DNA from: an uncultured Prevotella sp.
GTDB lineage: Bacteria > Bacteroidota > Bacteroidia > Bacteroidales > Bacteroidaceae
Length of the DNA stretch: 39,256 nucleotides
Assembly: GCA_900550035.1 (NCBI GenBank)
Contig: URQS01000029.1
Span: forward strand, 1-39,256
Reading direction: 5' to 3'
The stretch's first letter is position 1; every line of letters begins with the position of its first letter. A program made the translations under genes and the position numbers. The notes below the pieces were generated by a model. That model was given only the letters and a program-made list of their open reading frames with translations. It was not told the origin of the DNA and ran no database searches. Below are positions 15,696 to 24,073 of this stretch, piece by piece.

Positions 15696-15703
15696 CAAAG
15701 GTA
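15696..15703 (-). promoter_or_regulatory. -7 box of the rfbCDB operon
   Basis: The minus strand reads TACCTTTGCA, an exact TAnnTTTG box with the GCA extension, 19 bases before the preferred rfbC ATG. The mRNA leader would be very short, around a dozen bases. No clear TTTG at the -33 position. Confidence 0.65.
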
Positions 15704-15865
15704 CATATTTTTTTATTTATGGCGTGGCTTATCATCATAAATTGCTTACTAAAAAAGGTAAAAGCCTATTAATGTGTGGTAAAGATGCTTGGGAAATTTC
15801 TCTATTAGAAATATAAATGGTAATTTCGCTTCAATCTATTCAAGTCCTGAAAACGAATTTTATTT

Positions 15866-16705
15866 ATGAAAAAGATACTTTTTATTCTGTTTTTAGTGTT
15901 TTCGACATTGCACATGTCGGCTTATGATTTCCTTCGCCCCGTGAAAGATTCTATTCCCAATGGATATAATTTTTGGGTTTACACCCCTGTCGATTATTTC
16001 TATACACAGGAGCAAACTCCAGTAATCATATTCTTACATGGAGCAAGTCTCTGTGGTCGTAATCTTGACAGGGTACGTCGTTATGGTCCGCTCGATGCAA
16101 TAGTGAAAGGTCGCGATATCGATGCGCTTACAATTGTGCCACAAAACCCTGGTGGTGCATGGAACCCGAAAAAGGTTATGGACGTGTTCGACTGGGTGAA
16201 ACGCAACTATCCGTGTGACACAACCCGTGTATATGTACTTGGTATGAGTCTTGGTGGTTATGGCACAATGGATGTTTGTGGCACTTATCCGGATCGCATT
16301 GCTGCCGGAATGGCATTATGTGGTGGCACAACATTAAAAGATGTCAGCGGATTGGGGGAACTGCCTTTTTGGATAATACACGGTACAGCTGACCGTGCCG
16401 TACCCGTGAAGCAATCGAAGGTCGTTGTAGAAAAGCTAAAGAATAGTGGCAACGACACTCGTCTGCTTTACGATTGGTGGCAGGGAGCAAACCATGGAGC
16501 ACCTGCACGTCTGTTCTATCTGCGAAAGACTTATGAATGGCTATTCTCGCATAGTCTGCTTGACAGAGAACGCCCGGTAAATAGAGACATAAGCATTCGT
16601 TACGAAGACTTACGAAGAGTATACAATGACATAAAGCGAGGTGCAAACAATCTTGAAGTGATTGATGGACCAAGTGTTATAAAGTCTGATGGTTCAGAGT
16701 ATTAA
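15866..16705 (+). CDS. Exported alpha/beta hydrolase (esterase or peptidase-like)
   Basis: The 279-residue protein has a signal peptide (1-19, ending in MSA) and an alpha/beta hydrolase domain. The triad is visible: nucleophile Ser128 in GMSLGG, acid Asp176 in HGTADRAVP and base His210 in GANHGAP; FLHGA (56-60) forms the oxyanion side. It resembles the dienelactone hydrolase/prolyl oligopeptidase-like and feruloyl or acetyl esterase groups that Bacteroidales secrete to work on plant or host glycans. The last 55 residues are a charged tail outside the domain. It is a single-gene unit facing away from the rfb operon and ends at a shared terminator with galE. Fold and export are firm, substrate unknown. 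Confidence 0.87.
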   Translation: MKKILFILFLVFSTLHMSAYDFLRPVKDSIPNGYNFWVYTPVDYFYTQEQTPVIIFLHGASLCGRNLDRVRRYGPLDAIVKGRDIDALTIVPQNPGGAWNPKKVMDVFDWVKRNYPCDTTRVYVLGMSLGGYGTMDVCGTYPDRIAAGMALCGGTTLKDVSGLGELPFWIIHGTADRAVPVKQSKVVVEKLKNSGNDTRLLYDWWQGANHGAPARLFYLRKTYEWLFSHSLLDRERPVNRDISIRYEDLRRVYNDIKRGANNLEVIDGPSVIKSDGSEY

Positions 16706-16721
16706 AGTCGATAGTGATATT

Positions 16722-16769
16722 AAATATAATAGGAGATTATAGCTGATGCTATAATCTCCTATTATATTT
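16722..16769. terminator. Bidirectional terminator, hydrolase gene and galE
   Basis: A perfect 22-bp inverted repeat (16722-16743 and 16748-16769) with a 4-base TGAT loop sits between the convergent hydrolase and galE stops. A T run (TTTTAC) follows on the plus side, and the left arm begins with A residues that give a T tail on the minus side. The right arm touches the galE stop codon. Confidence 0.9.
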
Positions 16770-17806
16770 TACATTATGCCATCTTCGCGAAGCTTTAGCT
16801 GCCACTTCCATGCTGAAGCGAGCACTTCGTTGAGGTTTGATTCTGCCTTCCAGCCCAATACCTTGTTTGCTTTTGAACAGTCGCCCCAAATCTTCTCGAT
16901 ATCACCTTCGCGGCGTGGACCGTACTTCCAGTTCAGCTTCACGCCAGTAGCCTTCTCAAATGTCTCTACGATTTCGAGTGTCGAGTTGCCATTGCCTGTG
17001 CCGATGTTGAAGTATTCAATAGGTTCAGTCTCCTTATCAAGCACACGAGCCATAGCTGCAACGTGAGCCTTAGCGAGATCTACTACATAAATATAGTCGC
17101 GAATGCAAGTGCCGTCAGGAGTATTATAATCGTTGCCAAATATGGTAAGTTCCTTACGGATACCGATAGCTGTCTGAGTTACGAAAGGAATCAGGTTGTT
17201 TGGAACACCATTTGGCAACTCGCCGATTTCTGCAGATGGGTGAGCACCTATCGGGTTGAAGTATCTGAGAACGATGCTCTTGATAGCAGCACCACTATGG
17301 ATATAGTCAGCAATAATCTGCTCGTTTATTTCTTTTGTATTGCCATAAGGCGATGTTGCCTTCTGGTGAGGAGCATCCTCAGTAACGGGGAGGTTCTCAG
17401 GCTTCGGCTGACCATATACAGTGCAGCTTGAAGAGAAGATGATGCCCTTCACGTTGTGTTTTGGCATAAGTTCGAGTAGGTTAACGAGCGACACGATATT
17501 GTTGCGATAGTATAGCAAAGGTTTCTGTACGCTTTCACCAACAGCCTTAGAAGCAGCGAAGTGGATGATACCTTGGATGTCCGGATACTTCTCGAATACA
17601 GCTTCTGTAGCTGCCTTGTCGCGAAGGTCTACCTGCTCGAATGCAGGGCGAACGCCAGTTATCTTCTCAATGCCGTCAAGAACCTCAATCTTTGAATTGG
17701 AGAGGTCGTCAACAATTACTACTTTGTAACCTGCTTCAATGAGCTCTACTGTTGTATGCGAACCGATAAAGCCTGTACCGCCAGTTACCAAAATTGTTTG
17801 TTTCAT
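16769..17806 (-). CDS. galE: UDP-glucose 4-epimerase
   Basis: GalE interconverts UDP-glucose and UDP-galactose with tightly bound NAD, both for galactose catabolism and to supply UDP-galactose for glycans. The 345-residue product has the NAD motif GGTGFIGS (9-16), the SSSCTVYG segment (125-132) and the catalytic pair Tyr154-Lys158 in SPYGNTK. It is transcribed alone from one of the clearest promoters in the window (17882-17912), roughly 14 kb from galK-galP-galM, so it is not in the galactose operon here and probably serves biosynthesis as well. Confidence 0.96.
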   Translation of the reverse strand: MKQTILVTGGTGFIGSHTTVELIEAGYKVVIVDDLSNSKIEVLDGIEKITGVRPAFEQVDLRDKAATEAVFEKYPDIQGIIHFAASKAVGESVQKPLLYYRNNIVSLVNLLELMPKHNVKGIIFSSSCTVYGQPKPENLPVTEDAPHQKATSPYGNTKEINEQIIADYIHSGAAIKSIVLRYFNPIGAHPSAEIGELPNGVPNNLIPFVTQTAIGIRKELTIFGNDYNTPDGTCIRDYIYVVDLAKAHVAAMARVLDKETEPIEYFNIGTGNGNSTLEIVETFEKATGVKLNWKYGPRREGDIEKIWGDCSKANKVLGWKAESNLNEVLASAWKWQLKLREDGIM

Positions 17807-17881
17807 AATACTAAGATAAGTTTTATAGTCTATTAATTATAATATTCGTATAAAAAGCATGTAGAACACTTTATATTACTA

Positions 17882-17912
17882 CAAAATTAATATTATAATT
17901 CGTAATGGCAAA
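17882..17912 (-). promoter_or_regulatory. galE promoter
   Basis: On the minus strand TTTG (17912-17909) is followed after exactly 19 bases by TAATTTTG (17889-17882), the full Bacteroidetes -33/-7 pair. The predicted leader is about 70 bases. It faces away from the promoter at 17941-17971. Confidence 0.8.
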
Positions 17913-17940
17913 TAAAACACAGATATTTTTCAGTAATTTG

Positions 17941-17971
17941 TTTGCGTTGTTAATAAAAAGGTGTATATTTG
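17941..17971 (+). promoter_or_regulatory. Promoter of the acidic protein-pflA operon
   Basis: TTTG (17941-17944), 19 bases, then TATATTTG (17964-17971): a textbook Bacteroidetes promoter. The leader to the ATG at 18034 would be about 55 bases. With the galE promoter it makes a compact divergent control region in 17807-18033, which is otherwise A/T-rich and empty. Confidence 0.8.
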
Positions 17972-18033
17972 CAGATGATTGAATGCACATCGTAAAGTGA
18001 AACTAACTTCATTTAATTCCAACTGCATTATCA

Positions 18034-18501
18034 ATGAATAATAATCTAAACAAAAGCGAAATGGAAAAAGCAACCGAACAAACAACACAGCAAATTGAAC
18101 GCTTTCTAAAAAAGATTGCGCAGAAATTCCCTCCACGTGAAGATACTTCAATCGTGACAGATATTCATGTGCGTGTCTCTCAAGGTAGTGGAGAAATGTT
18201 GGCGTTTGACGATGATGATAATGAAGTGACACGTTGTGTCGTAGAACAATGGATAAACAATAACGACGAGGACTTTTATAATGGCGTAGAGCAGACCCTC
18301 ATATCTACATTCTCAGCATTGTCTACCATCGCTGATAGTTTGGGCATACTTAAGCCCTATAGCTTTGTTCTTGAGAATGACGACAAAGACACTATAGCAG
18401 AGTTATACATCGCTGACGATGATACTGTGATTATTGGGAAGGATCTTATGGAAGGACTCGACTCCGACTTGAATTTATTCTTAGAAAAGCTTTTAGGATA
18501 A
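18034..18501 (+). CDS. Acidic hypothetical protein preceding pflA
   Basis: I do not recognise this 155-residue family. It has no signal peptide or membrane segment, so it is cytoplasmic. It is strongly acidic, with runs such as FDDDDNE (58-64), NNNDEDF and IADDDTV, which are common in protein-binding or anti-regulator modules but prove nothing. The N-terminal third is helical and polar (EKATEQTTQQIERFLKKIAQKF). Start choice is uncertain: an alternative ATG lies at 18061. Its stop codon abuts the pflA ATG (TAAATG), so the two are translationally coupled and share the promoter at 17941-17971. Context suggests a link to PflA; function unknown. Confidence 0.8.
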   Translation: MNNNLNKSEMEKATEQTTQQIERFLKKIAQKFPPREDTSIVTDIHVRVSQGSGEMLAFDDDDNEVTRCVVEQWINNNDEDFYNGVEQTLISTFSALSTIADSLGILKPYSFVLENDDKDTIAELYIADDDTVIIGKDLMEGLDSDLNLFLEKLLG

Positions 18502-19224
18502 ATGATAGGGCGAATACATTCTTTTGAGTCGTTTGGTACAGTGGATGGGCCAGGTGTGCGTTTCGTTTCTTTCATGCAGGGATGCCCTTTAAGATGTTTG
18601 TTCTGTCACAACCCCGACACATGGGATATTAAGAGAAAGTGTCAGTACGAGATGACACCAGAGCAATTGAGAGACGAAGCTTTGAAGTATCGTTCATTCA
18701 TAAAGAGTGGCGGTATCACTGTGTCTGGTGGTGAGCCACTTATGCAAGCTGAGTTTGTGGCAGAATATTTCCGACTATGCCATGAAGAAGGATTACACAC
18801 CGCGTTAGATACAAGCGGTGCGATAATTACAGATAAGGTTCTGAACGTGTTAGACAATACCGATCTCGTATTATTGGATATAAAGACAATGGATGCAGAA
18901 CTCTATCCACGTCTCACAGGTGTGAACCAGAATAATAACCTTGCCTTCCTGGATATTCTCGAAGAACGAGGCATCAATACTTGGATTCGACATGTGGTTG
19001 TGCCCGAAATCACAGACAACGACAAGTGGTTGCATAAACTTGGTAATCATGTGGCGCATTATAATTGTGTAGAAAAGATAGAGATTTTACCTTATCATAC
19101 ATTAGGCACATATAAATACGAAAAGCTTGGCGAGAAATACAAGTTGATGGACACGCCTGCGTTGTCGGCTCAGAGAGCTAACGAGATACGCAACATGATG
19201 TCGCAATATAAGCCATGTCAATAG
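18502..19224 (+). CDS. pflA: Pyruvate formate-lyase activating enzyme (radical SAM)
   Basis: PflA uses S-adenosylmethionine and a [4Fe-4S] cluster to place a glycyl radical on pyruvate formate-lyase, which splits pyruvate to acetyl-CoA and formate in anaerobes. The 240-residue product has the cluster motif Cys28, Cys32, Cys35 in CPLRCLFC, the opening FGTVDGPGVRFVSFMQG characteristic of PFL activators, and SGGEP for SAM binding (about 74-78). It starts immediately after the acidic protein and is followed 16 bases later by the CoiA-like gene. Its target pflB is not in the window; an activator of another glycyl radical enzyme is a less likely alternative. Confidence 0.93.
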   Translation: MIGRIHSFESFGTVDGPGVRFVSFMQGCPLRCLFCHNPDTWDIKRKCQYEMTPEQLRDEALKYRSFIKSGGITVSGGEPLMQAEFVAEYFRLCHEEGLHTALDTSGAIITDKVLNVLDNTDLVLLDIKTMDAELYPRLTGVNQNNNLAFLDILEERGINTWIRHVVVPEITDNDKWLHKLGNHVAHYNCVEKIEILPYHTLGTYKYEKLGEKYKLMDTPALSAQRANEIRNMMSQYKPCQ

Positions 19225-19240
19225 TATAAACTTCTAACCT

Positions 19241-20035
19241 ATGGAGAAAACATTCGTTATAGACTCCATTTTGTCAATTTGCAAAAGTATCGGCTTTCCA
19301 TTCACAACAAAGGTGAAGACAGATAAATGGAAGGCTGATGTCGTAGTGGATTGTGCTACTTACAAAATAGCTTTCAATGTGTGCAACTTACCACGTAATG
19401 TTGAAGATGTGTACTTAGCAATGCGTCAAGAACGAGTGTGTGGTTGTTGGATGCTATTGCCTTCGTTTAGAAAGATTGTGTTAAGCAAACTTCCTTGTTT
19501 TTACATTCAAGATATTCGTGGCGAAGTAAATGTCCTTCTTCACAAGATTAGAGAAGAAGAACATTCGCTTCCGCTCGACGACTTTATTCACTCTATGATT
19601 TTAGGCAACATACGTTATACAGAGACAATGAAAGTGAAGTATGTTGAAGTGTGTTTTTATCAGAAGATATGTTGGAAATGCCATGAAAAGAATCATATAT
19701 ACCTTATTAATAAGTTGATTTCTACAGAAGGTGTTGAGATTGAGAGCGGAATAGATAGTTTTTATCCCGAAATAGTTAATGGCGTAAAGCAATATCTTGA
19801 TGTTAATTCGGACCTAAATATAAAAATGGGGGAGATAAAACCACGTTATAGTAAGTTCCATCATGGTGCTTATATGTCCTTCGGTTGTGCATATTGTGAC
19901 AGTCTGTTTGGTAGTACTTACATACAAGATGCCTATGATAATCTTGTCTTTTGCGTTAAGACGCTGCCAAAAGCACGAATATTAATCAGTAGAGACCTCG
20001 TTGTGCCAGCAAATCGTTGGTATAAAAGAGGCTGA
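19241..20035 (+). CDS. Unknown protein with CoiA-like degenerate nuclease fold and zinc cysteines
   Basis: No confident family. The N-terminal part (24-74) follows the pattern of CoiA-type PD-(D/E)xK domains: KADV at 31-34 with Asp33, then IAFNVCNLP at 43-51 where CoiA has an E-x-Q, then an R..ER......W.L stretch (62-72). The expected Glu and Gln are Asn46 and Cys48, so catalysis by that site looks lost. Two cysteine pairs, Cys144/Cys147 (CWKC) and Cys216/Cys219 (CAYC), could hold one zinc ion. The 264-residue protein has no signal or membrane segment. It lies 16 bases after pflA and its codons are A/T-rich. The CoiA relation is my inference by eye; the gene itself is secure. Confidence 0.72.
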   Translation: MEKTFVIDSILSICKSIGFPFTTKVKTDKWKADVVVDCATYKIAFNVCNLPRNVEDVYLAMRQERVCGCWMLLPSFRKIVLSKLPCFYIQDIRGEVNVLLHKIREEEHSLPLDDFIHSMILGNIRYTETMKVKYVEVCFYQKICWKCHEKNHIYLINKLISTEGVEIESGIDSFYPEIVNGVKQYLDVNSDLNIKMGEIKPRYSKFHHGAYMSFGCAYCDSLFGSTYIQDAYDNLVFCVKTLPKARILISRDLVVPANRWYKRG

Positions 20036-20058
20036 AAGGCTTAAAAATGTTATCGTGC

Positions 20059-20142
20059 GGCGAACGCAATCTGAATAGACAGCGTCCGCGATCCGATCAG
20101 ATTGCGTTCGCCATCCGTTCAGATGCCGTCCGCCATCCGCTT
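20059..20142. repeat. GC-rich 22-bp tandem repeat within an inverted repeat
   Basis: A perfect 16-bp inverted repeat (GGCGAACGCAATCTGA at 20059-20074 and its complement at 20097-20112) overlaps three imperfect 22-bp direct units beginning at 20082, 20104 and 20126. Units one and two share GCGT.CGC.ATCCG.TCAGAT; the third keeps only .CGTCCGCCATCCGC. It is markedly richer in GC than its surroundings and lies 23 bases past the stop of the CoiA-like gene. Confidence 0.7.
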
Positions 20143-20161
20143 TGGTTTTGCTTAAAAACAA

Positions 20162-20207
20162 AATCCGCGTCGACTGATACGAACATTCGTACCAATCGAC
20201 GCAGATT
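20162..20207. terminator. Hairpin between the CoiA-like gene and pgpA
   Basis: An interrupted stem pairs AATC.GCGTCGA (20162-20173) with TCGACGC.GATT (20196-20207), and TACGAA with TTCGTA closer to the loop. It stands between convergent genes and probably ends both transcripts. Confidence 0.65.
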
Positions 20208-20244
20208 ACTTATACAATGTTGTTATGCCCAAAAGCATAACCTT

Positions 20245-20790
20245 TTAGGAAAGCAAGTCGTGAACCGATTCTACTAAACATGCGTATCTGATAATCAATG
20301 TCAAGCAAAGCGCATAGAAACCAGCCAACGCATCGTCGAGCATACACCCCCAGCCTCCGTGTATATGTCGGTCTACCCAACGGCAACCAAGCGGCTTGGT
20401 GATGTCGATGATACGGAAGAGGACAAATCCAATTGTAGCAAGCGATATTGCTACATATGACGGACCGTCAACGAACAAGGCTGCAAGCGTAGCCACCCAT
20501 GTGCCGAAATACTCGTCTATAATAACGGTGCGAGGGTCTTCACCCCAATACCGTTCCATCACATTATCTGTCCATACACCTACAAGGAGTGTTGTCAGAA
20601 CCAGCAGCACTGTGCCAACTGCAAGCCATATGGGTGAGAGGGTGAAGTAGAGTGCTATCCAGATAAGTAACGCAACGAAACCTCCAAGTGTCCCTGGACC
20701 CCAAGGCCAAAAACCAACACCGAATCCGGTTGATATAACGACATGCAACCAAGGTGCCTCGCCAAGTTGATGATTGTTATTATTGCTCAT
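20245..20790 (-). CDS. pgpA: Phosphatidylglycerophosphatase A
   Basis: PgpA removes phosphate from phosphatidylglycerophosphate in the inner membrane to give phosphatidylglycerol. The 181-residue product has the family's metal-binding motifs DEYFGTW (92-98) and GWGCMLDDALAG (about 146-157), the FRIIDITKPLG segment, and several membrane helices in between (about 35-72, 96-125, 155-175). It starts 13 bases after the clpC stop and is the last gene of the long minus-strand operon, ending close to the hairpin at 20162-20207. Confidence 0.94.
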   Translation of the reverse strand: MSNNNNHQLGEAPWLHVVISTGFGVGFWPWGPGTLGGFVALLIWIALYFTLSPIWLAVGTVLLVLTTLLVGVWTDNVMERYWGEDPRTVIIDEYFGTWVATLAALFVDGPSYVAISLATIGFVLFRIIDITKPLGCRWVDRHIHGGWGCMLDDALAGFYALCLTLIIRYACLVESVHDLLS

Positions 20791-20803
20791 TTTCTATTCC
20801 AAA

Positions 20804-23371
20804 TTATTTTGTTTCAGAGGATGAGTCTTTAAAAGTGACCTTTAGTTTGTTGCCCTCATCAACATCTATTGTAATGGTGCTGCTTAGCTTTTTCTCGTCG
20901 TCGAGCAGCAGTTCGCATAGTACATCCTCGATGTATGTTTGTATGGCGCGTTTCAGTGGGCGTGCTCCATACTGCGGACTATAGCCCTTCTGTGCGAGCA
21001 TCTCCTTGGCTTCTTCACTAATCTCAACCGCATAGCCCATATCGTTTATACGTTTGAACAAGCGCGACAACTCGATATCTACAATCTTACGTATTGCAGT
21101 ATTGTCAAGTTGGTCGAATGTAATTATCTCGTCGAGACGATTGAGGAATTCCGGAGCAAACTGATGTGACAGACTTTTCTGTATGACAGAGCGTGCATGT
21201 TCCTTTGCTTTCTCGCTTGAAGAACTTATCAGTGAGGCATTGAAGCCTATGCCATTTCCGAAGTCAACCAACTGGCGTGTGCCCGTGTTGGATGTCATAA
21301 TGATGATTGTATTGCGGAAGTCGACCATTCTGCCATTACCATCGGTCATACGTCCTTCGTCAAGCACCTGCAGCAGGAGGTTGAACACGTCGCCGTGCGC
21401 TTTTTCCACCTCGTCAAGCAACACAATAGAGTAGGGGTGACGGCGCACTTTCTCCGTTAGCTGTCCACCTTCACCGTAACCAACGTATCCCGGAGGTGCT
21501 CCAACGAGTCGTGAGGTGTTGAACTTCTCAGAGTATTCGCTCATATCTATACGTATGAGGGCATCCTTTGTACCAAACATCAGTTCTGCCAATGTCTGTG
21601 CCAAATATGTCTTACCTACACCCGTAGATCCAAGGAACATGAACACTCCGATAGGGCGATTGGGATCCTTCAAGCCAAGTCGGTTGCGCTGTATGCTACG
21701 AACGATTTTGTCGATGGCATCGTCTTGAGCCACAACAACAGATTTTAGTCTGTTGCCAAGGTTCTTTAGTACACAACCTTCCGATTCGGATATGCGCTGT
21801 ACAGGTATGCCCGACATTATTGATACAACATTAGCTACATCAGCCTCAGTGATTGTCTCACGATGTCCGTCGTCAGAAGCCACCCACTTGTCGTTGAGTT
21901 CTTTCAGTTCGCCTTCAAGTTGTGTCTCACGATCGCGATAGGTGGCTGCAAGTTCAAAGTTCTGGTCGCCTGCTGCTGCAATCTTCAACTGATGTATGTT
22001 GGACAGTTCTTTTTCTTTTTCTATGATTGAAGGTGGTATCTCGGCATGTTGCAAATGTACTTTTGCTCCGACCTCGTCCATTGCATCAATGGCCTTATCG
22101 GGGAATGCACGCTCAGAGACATATCTACCTGTAAGTTTCACACATGCCTCCAGTGCTTCGTCGGTATAACGAACATGGTGGTAGTCTTCATAGCGCTCCT
22201 TTATATTCTTCAGAATGTCAAGCGTTTCTGTTTCTGTGGATGGTTCTATCATGACACGCTGGAAACGGCGCTCAAGTGCTCCGTCTTTCTCAATAGAGTT
22301 GCGATACTCATCAAGAGTTGTTGCACCGATGCACTGAACCAATCCACGGGCAAGTGCAGGCTTCATTATATTGGCAGCATCCATTGAGCCTGGTGTACTA
22401 CCAGCACCTATTATGGTATGTATCTCGTCAATGAATACGATTATGTCTGGGTTCTGCTCCAATTCATGCAAGAGAGCTTGGATGCGCTCCTCAAACTGAC
22501 CACGATATTTAGTACCAGCAACTATAGCAGTCATATCAAGCCTAAAAATGCGCTTGTTGAACAACAGAGGCGAAGTGCGACGGCGAGCGATAAGCTGCGC
22601 AAGTCCTTCTGCAATAGCACTCTTGCCTACGCCTGGTTCGCCGATAAGAATAGGGTTGTTTTTCTTTCGGCGACACAGAATTTCAGTGACACGCTGTATC
22701 TCCTTGTCGCGTCCGATGACAAGGTCAAGTTTACCTTGTGCTGCTGCAAGGGTAAGGTCGGTGGAGAACTTGTCAAGCACGGGTGTCTTGTCTGTTCCGC
22801 CACCCATCGGTTTGCTTGTAGTATCAGAAGTGGAATTTTTACTCTTCCCGTTATTACGAGAAGCAAAATTGTCCTGCGACATTAAGTTGTCATCATCTTC
22901 GGACAATCCAACGCCATTCTTTATGTTTGAATTTGTTTGCATAAGAAAATTCATAGCTTTCTCGTAAGTTAAACCATTCTCTAAAAGTACATTCTTTGCA
23001 CCACTTGCCATTTTGTCATGCAAAATAGCAAGAATTATGTGCTCCACGTCTACCTCCTTTGAATGTTGAAGTCGGGCTTCAAGTATTGATAGTTTGAGAA
23101 TATTATTAGCATGTTCATCGAGTGAGATGCTACCATTGTTTGACTCTGTCATTGTTGTATCGCCAGCCTGAGCATTCTGCTCAAGTTGCAATTTTACTTT
23201 TTCAACATCAATATTAGCACCCATGAGAAGTGCTTTCAATGGGCTATGTTTGTCTCTCAACATACCAAGCACAATATGTTCGGGGCGTATTACGCCAGAA
23301 GATAGCCTTATTGCTTCCTCTCTGCTGAAAGATAGGTTTTCAGAAACTCTTAGTGAAAACGAATTTGTCAT
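20804..23371 (-). CDS. clpC: ClpC-type AAA+ chaperone of the Clp protease
   Basis: ClpC unfolds proteins and threads them into ClpP for degradation, or acts as a chaperone. The 855-residue product has the double Clp N-terminal repeat (about 5-145), a polar linker (150-195), AAA domain 1 with Walker A GEPGVGKS (244-251) and Walker B VFIDE (312-316), a UVR-like middle segment (about 467-485, NFELAATYRDRE) that marks ClpC rather than ClpB or ClpA, and AAA domain 2 with Walker A GSTGVGKT (581-588) and LLDEVEKAH. No McsA/McsB or ClpP genes are nearby. It lies 85 bases after the TPR gene and 13 before pgpA; a separate promoter in the 85-base gap is possible but not evident. Confidence 0.95.
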   Translation of the reverse strand: MTNSFSLRVSENLSFSREEAIRLSSGVIRPEHIVLGMLRDKHSPLKALLMGANIDVEKVKLQLEQNAQAGDTTMTESNNGSISLDEHANNILKLSILEARLQHSKEVDVEHIILAILHDKMASGAKNVLLENGLTYEKAMNFLMQTNSNIKNGVGLSEDDDNLMSQDNFASRNNGKSKNSTSDTTSKPMGGGTDKTPVLDKFSTDLTLAAAQGKLDLVIGRDKEIQRVTEILCRRKKNNPILIGEPGVGKSAIAEGLAQLIARRRTSPLLFNKRIFRLDMTAIVAGTKYRGQFEERIQALLHELEQNPDIIVFIDEIHTIIGAGSTPGSMDAANIMKPALARGLVQCIGATTLDEYRNSIEKDGALERRFQRVMIEPSTETETLDILKNIKERYEDYHHVRYTDEALEACVKLTGRYVSERAFPDKAIDAMDEVGAKVHLQHAEIPPSIIEKEKELSNIHQLKIAAAGDQNFELAATYRDRETQLEGELKELNDKWVASDDGHRETITEADVANVVSIMSGIPVQRISESEGCVLKNLGNRLKSVVVAQDDAIDKIVRSIQRNRLGLKDPNRPIGVFMFLGSTGVGKTYLAQTLAELMFGTKDALIRIDMSEYSEKFNTSRLVGAPPGYVGYGEGGQLTEKVRRHPYSIVLLDEVEKAHGDVFNLLLQVLDEGRMTDGNGRMVDFRNTIIIMTSNTGTRQLVDFGNGIGFNASLISSSSEKAKEHARSVIQKSLSHQFAPEFLNRLDEIITFDQLDNTAIRKIVDIELSRLFKRINDMGYAVEISEEAKEMLAQKGYSPQYGARPLKRAIQTYIEDVLCELLLDDEKKLSSTITIDVDEGNKLKVTFKDSSSETK

Positions 23372-23456
23372 TTATATTATCCTTGATAAATTATGTTCAT
23401 TAATATTACTTCATGCCTTATATGTAGGCAATATTGTATATGCAAAATACATGCCA

Positions 23457-24065
23457 TTAATTATCGGTACTGCGTTCTAACTCTCGTTCTATATATTTTA
23501 ATCGGTCTGTATCATTATAACGACGGAAGTAAGCCAAGGCTTCAACAAAATACTCTTGAGCGATTTCGATGTCGCCTAAGCATCTATAGCAAATGCCTAT
23601 ACGAAAAAGCGAATCGCCTTTCTCGTTGTTGTAACAAAGCAATGTGTGCTTCTCGTAAAATGGAACTGCGTCGATATATTTGTTCAGGCGAAAATAGCTA
23701 TCAGCGACACTATAATAATATACAGCCAATTCGTGCGGGGCAAAGGCTTTGAGCTTAGGAAGAATAGGTTCTAAAGCCTCTATAGCACGTTCGTATTCGC
23801 CATCATAATAACAACATACTCCCATGTATGCTTGAAAGCGAGGGTTAAGCTTGTATTTCTTATCAAGTTTAGAGAACCATATCAGTGCCTCATGATACTT
23901 GCCGCTTTGGAAGTATTCAACAGCTCTTGAAAGTTTTTCAGCATCTGTATAATCTGATGTATTCTCTAAAATAGCGGCATATGCGCCACTATGTCTGTGA
24001 GCAATACATGGGAGAGAGATGAAACATACCAATAAAAAAAACGTGATTCTTTTTGATATATTCAT
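23457..24065 (-). CDS. Exported TPR protein
   Basis: The 202-residue protein has a signal peptide (1-22, ending PCIA) and then a row of tetratricopeptide-type helix pairs: about 45-75 (AVEYFQSGKYHEALIWFSKLD), 80-105 (YMGVCCYYDGEYERAIEALE), 113-145 (YYSVADSYFRLNKYIDAV) and 150-185 (RIGICYRCLGDIEIAQEYF). TPR units bind other proteins. It would sit in the periplasm. It starts 8 bases after the M64 peptidase gene, so the two are almost certainly cotranslated and may interact; clpC follows. No specific partner can be named from sequence. Confidence 0.85.
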   Translation of the reverse strand: MNISKRITFFLLVCFISLPCIAHRHSGAYAAILENTSDYTDAEKLSRAVEYFQSGKYHEALIWFSKLDKKYKLNPRFQAYMGVCCYYDGEYERAIEALEPILPKLKAFAPHELAVYYYSVADSYFRLNKYIDAVPFYEKHTLLCYNNEKGDSLFRIGICYRCLGDIEIAQEYFVEALAYFRRYNDTDRLKYIERELERSTDN

Positions 24066-24073
24066 GTTATGAG

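Noticed and set aside
15821..15828. TAATTTCG as promoter box for the alpha/beta hydrolase gene
   Set aside because: It misses the conserved final G context of TAnnTTTG and lacks a -33 element.
20082..20142. Short tandem units that might be a CRISPR array
   Set aside because: Units are contiguous with no spacers, only three imperfect copies, and no cas genes are near.
20047..20277. Open frame of 76 codons on the plus strand after the CoiA-like gene
   Set aside because: It runs through the tandem repeat and the terminator hairpin and overlaps the end of pgpA; composition comes from the repeats, not from coding.
23414..23430. Small inverted repeat TGCCT/AGGCA between the TPR gene and clpC
   Set aside because: A 5-bp stem in A/T-rich DNA without a T run is too weak to call a terminator.
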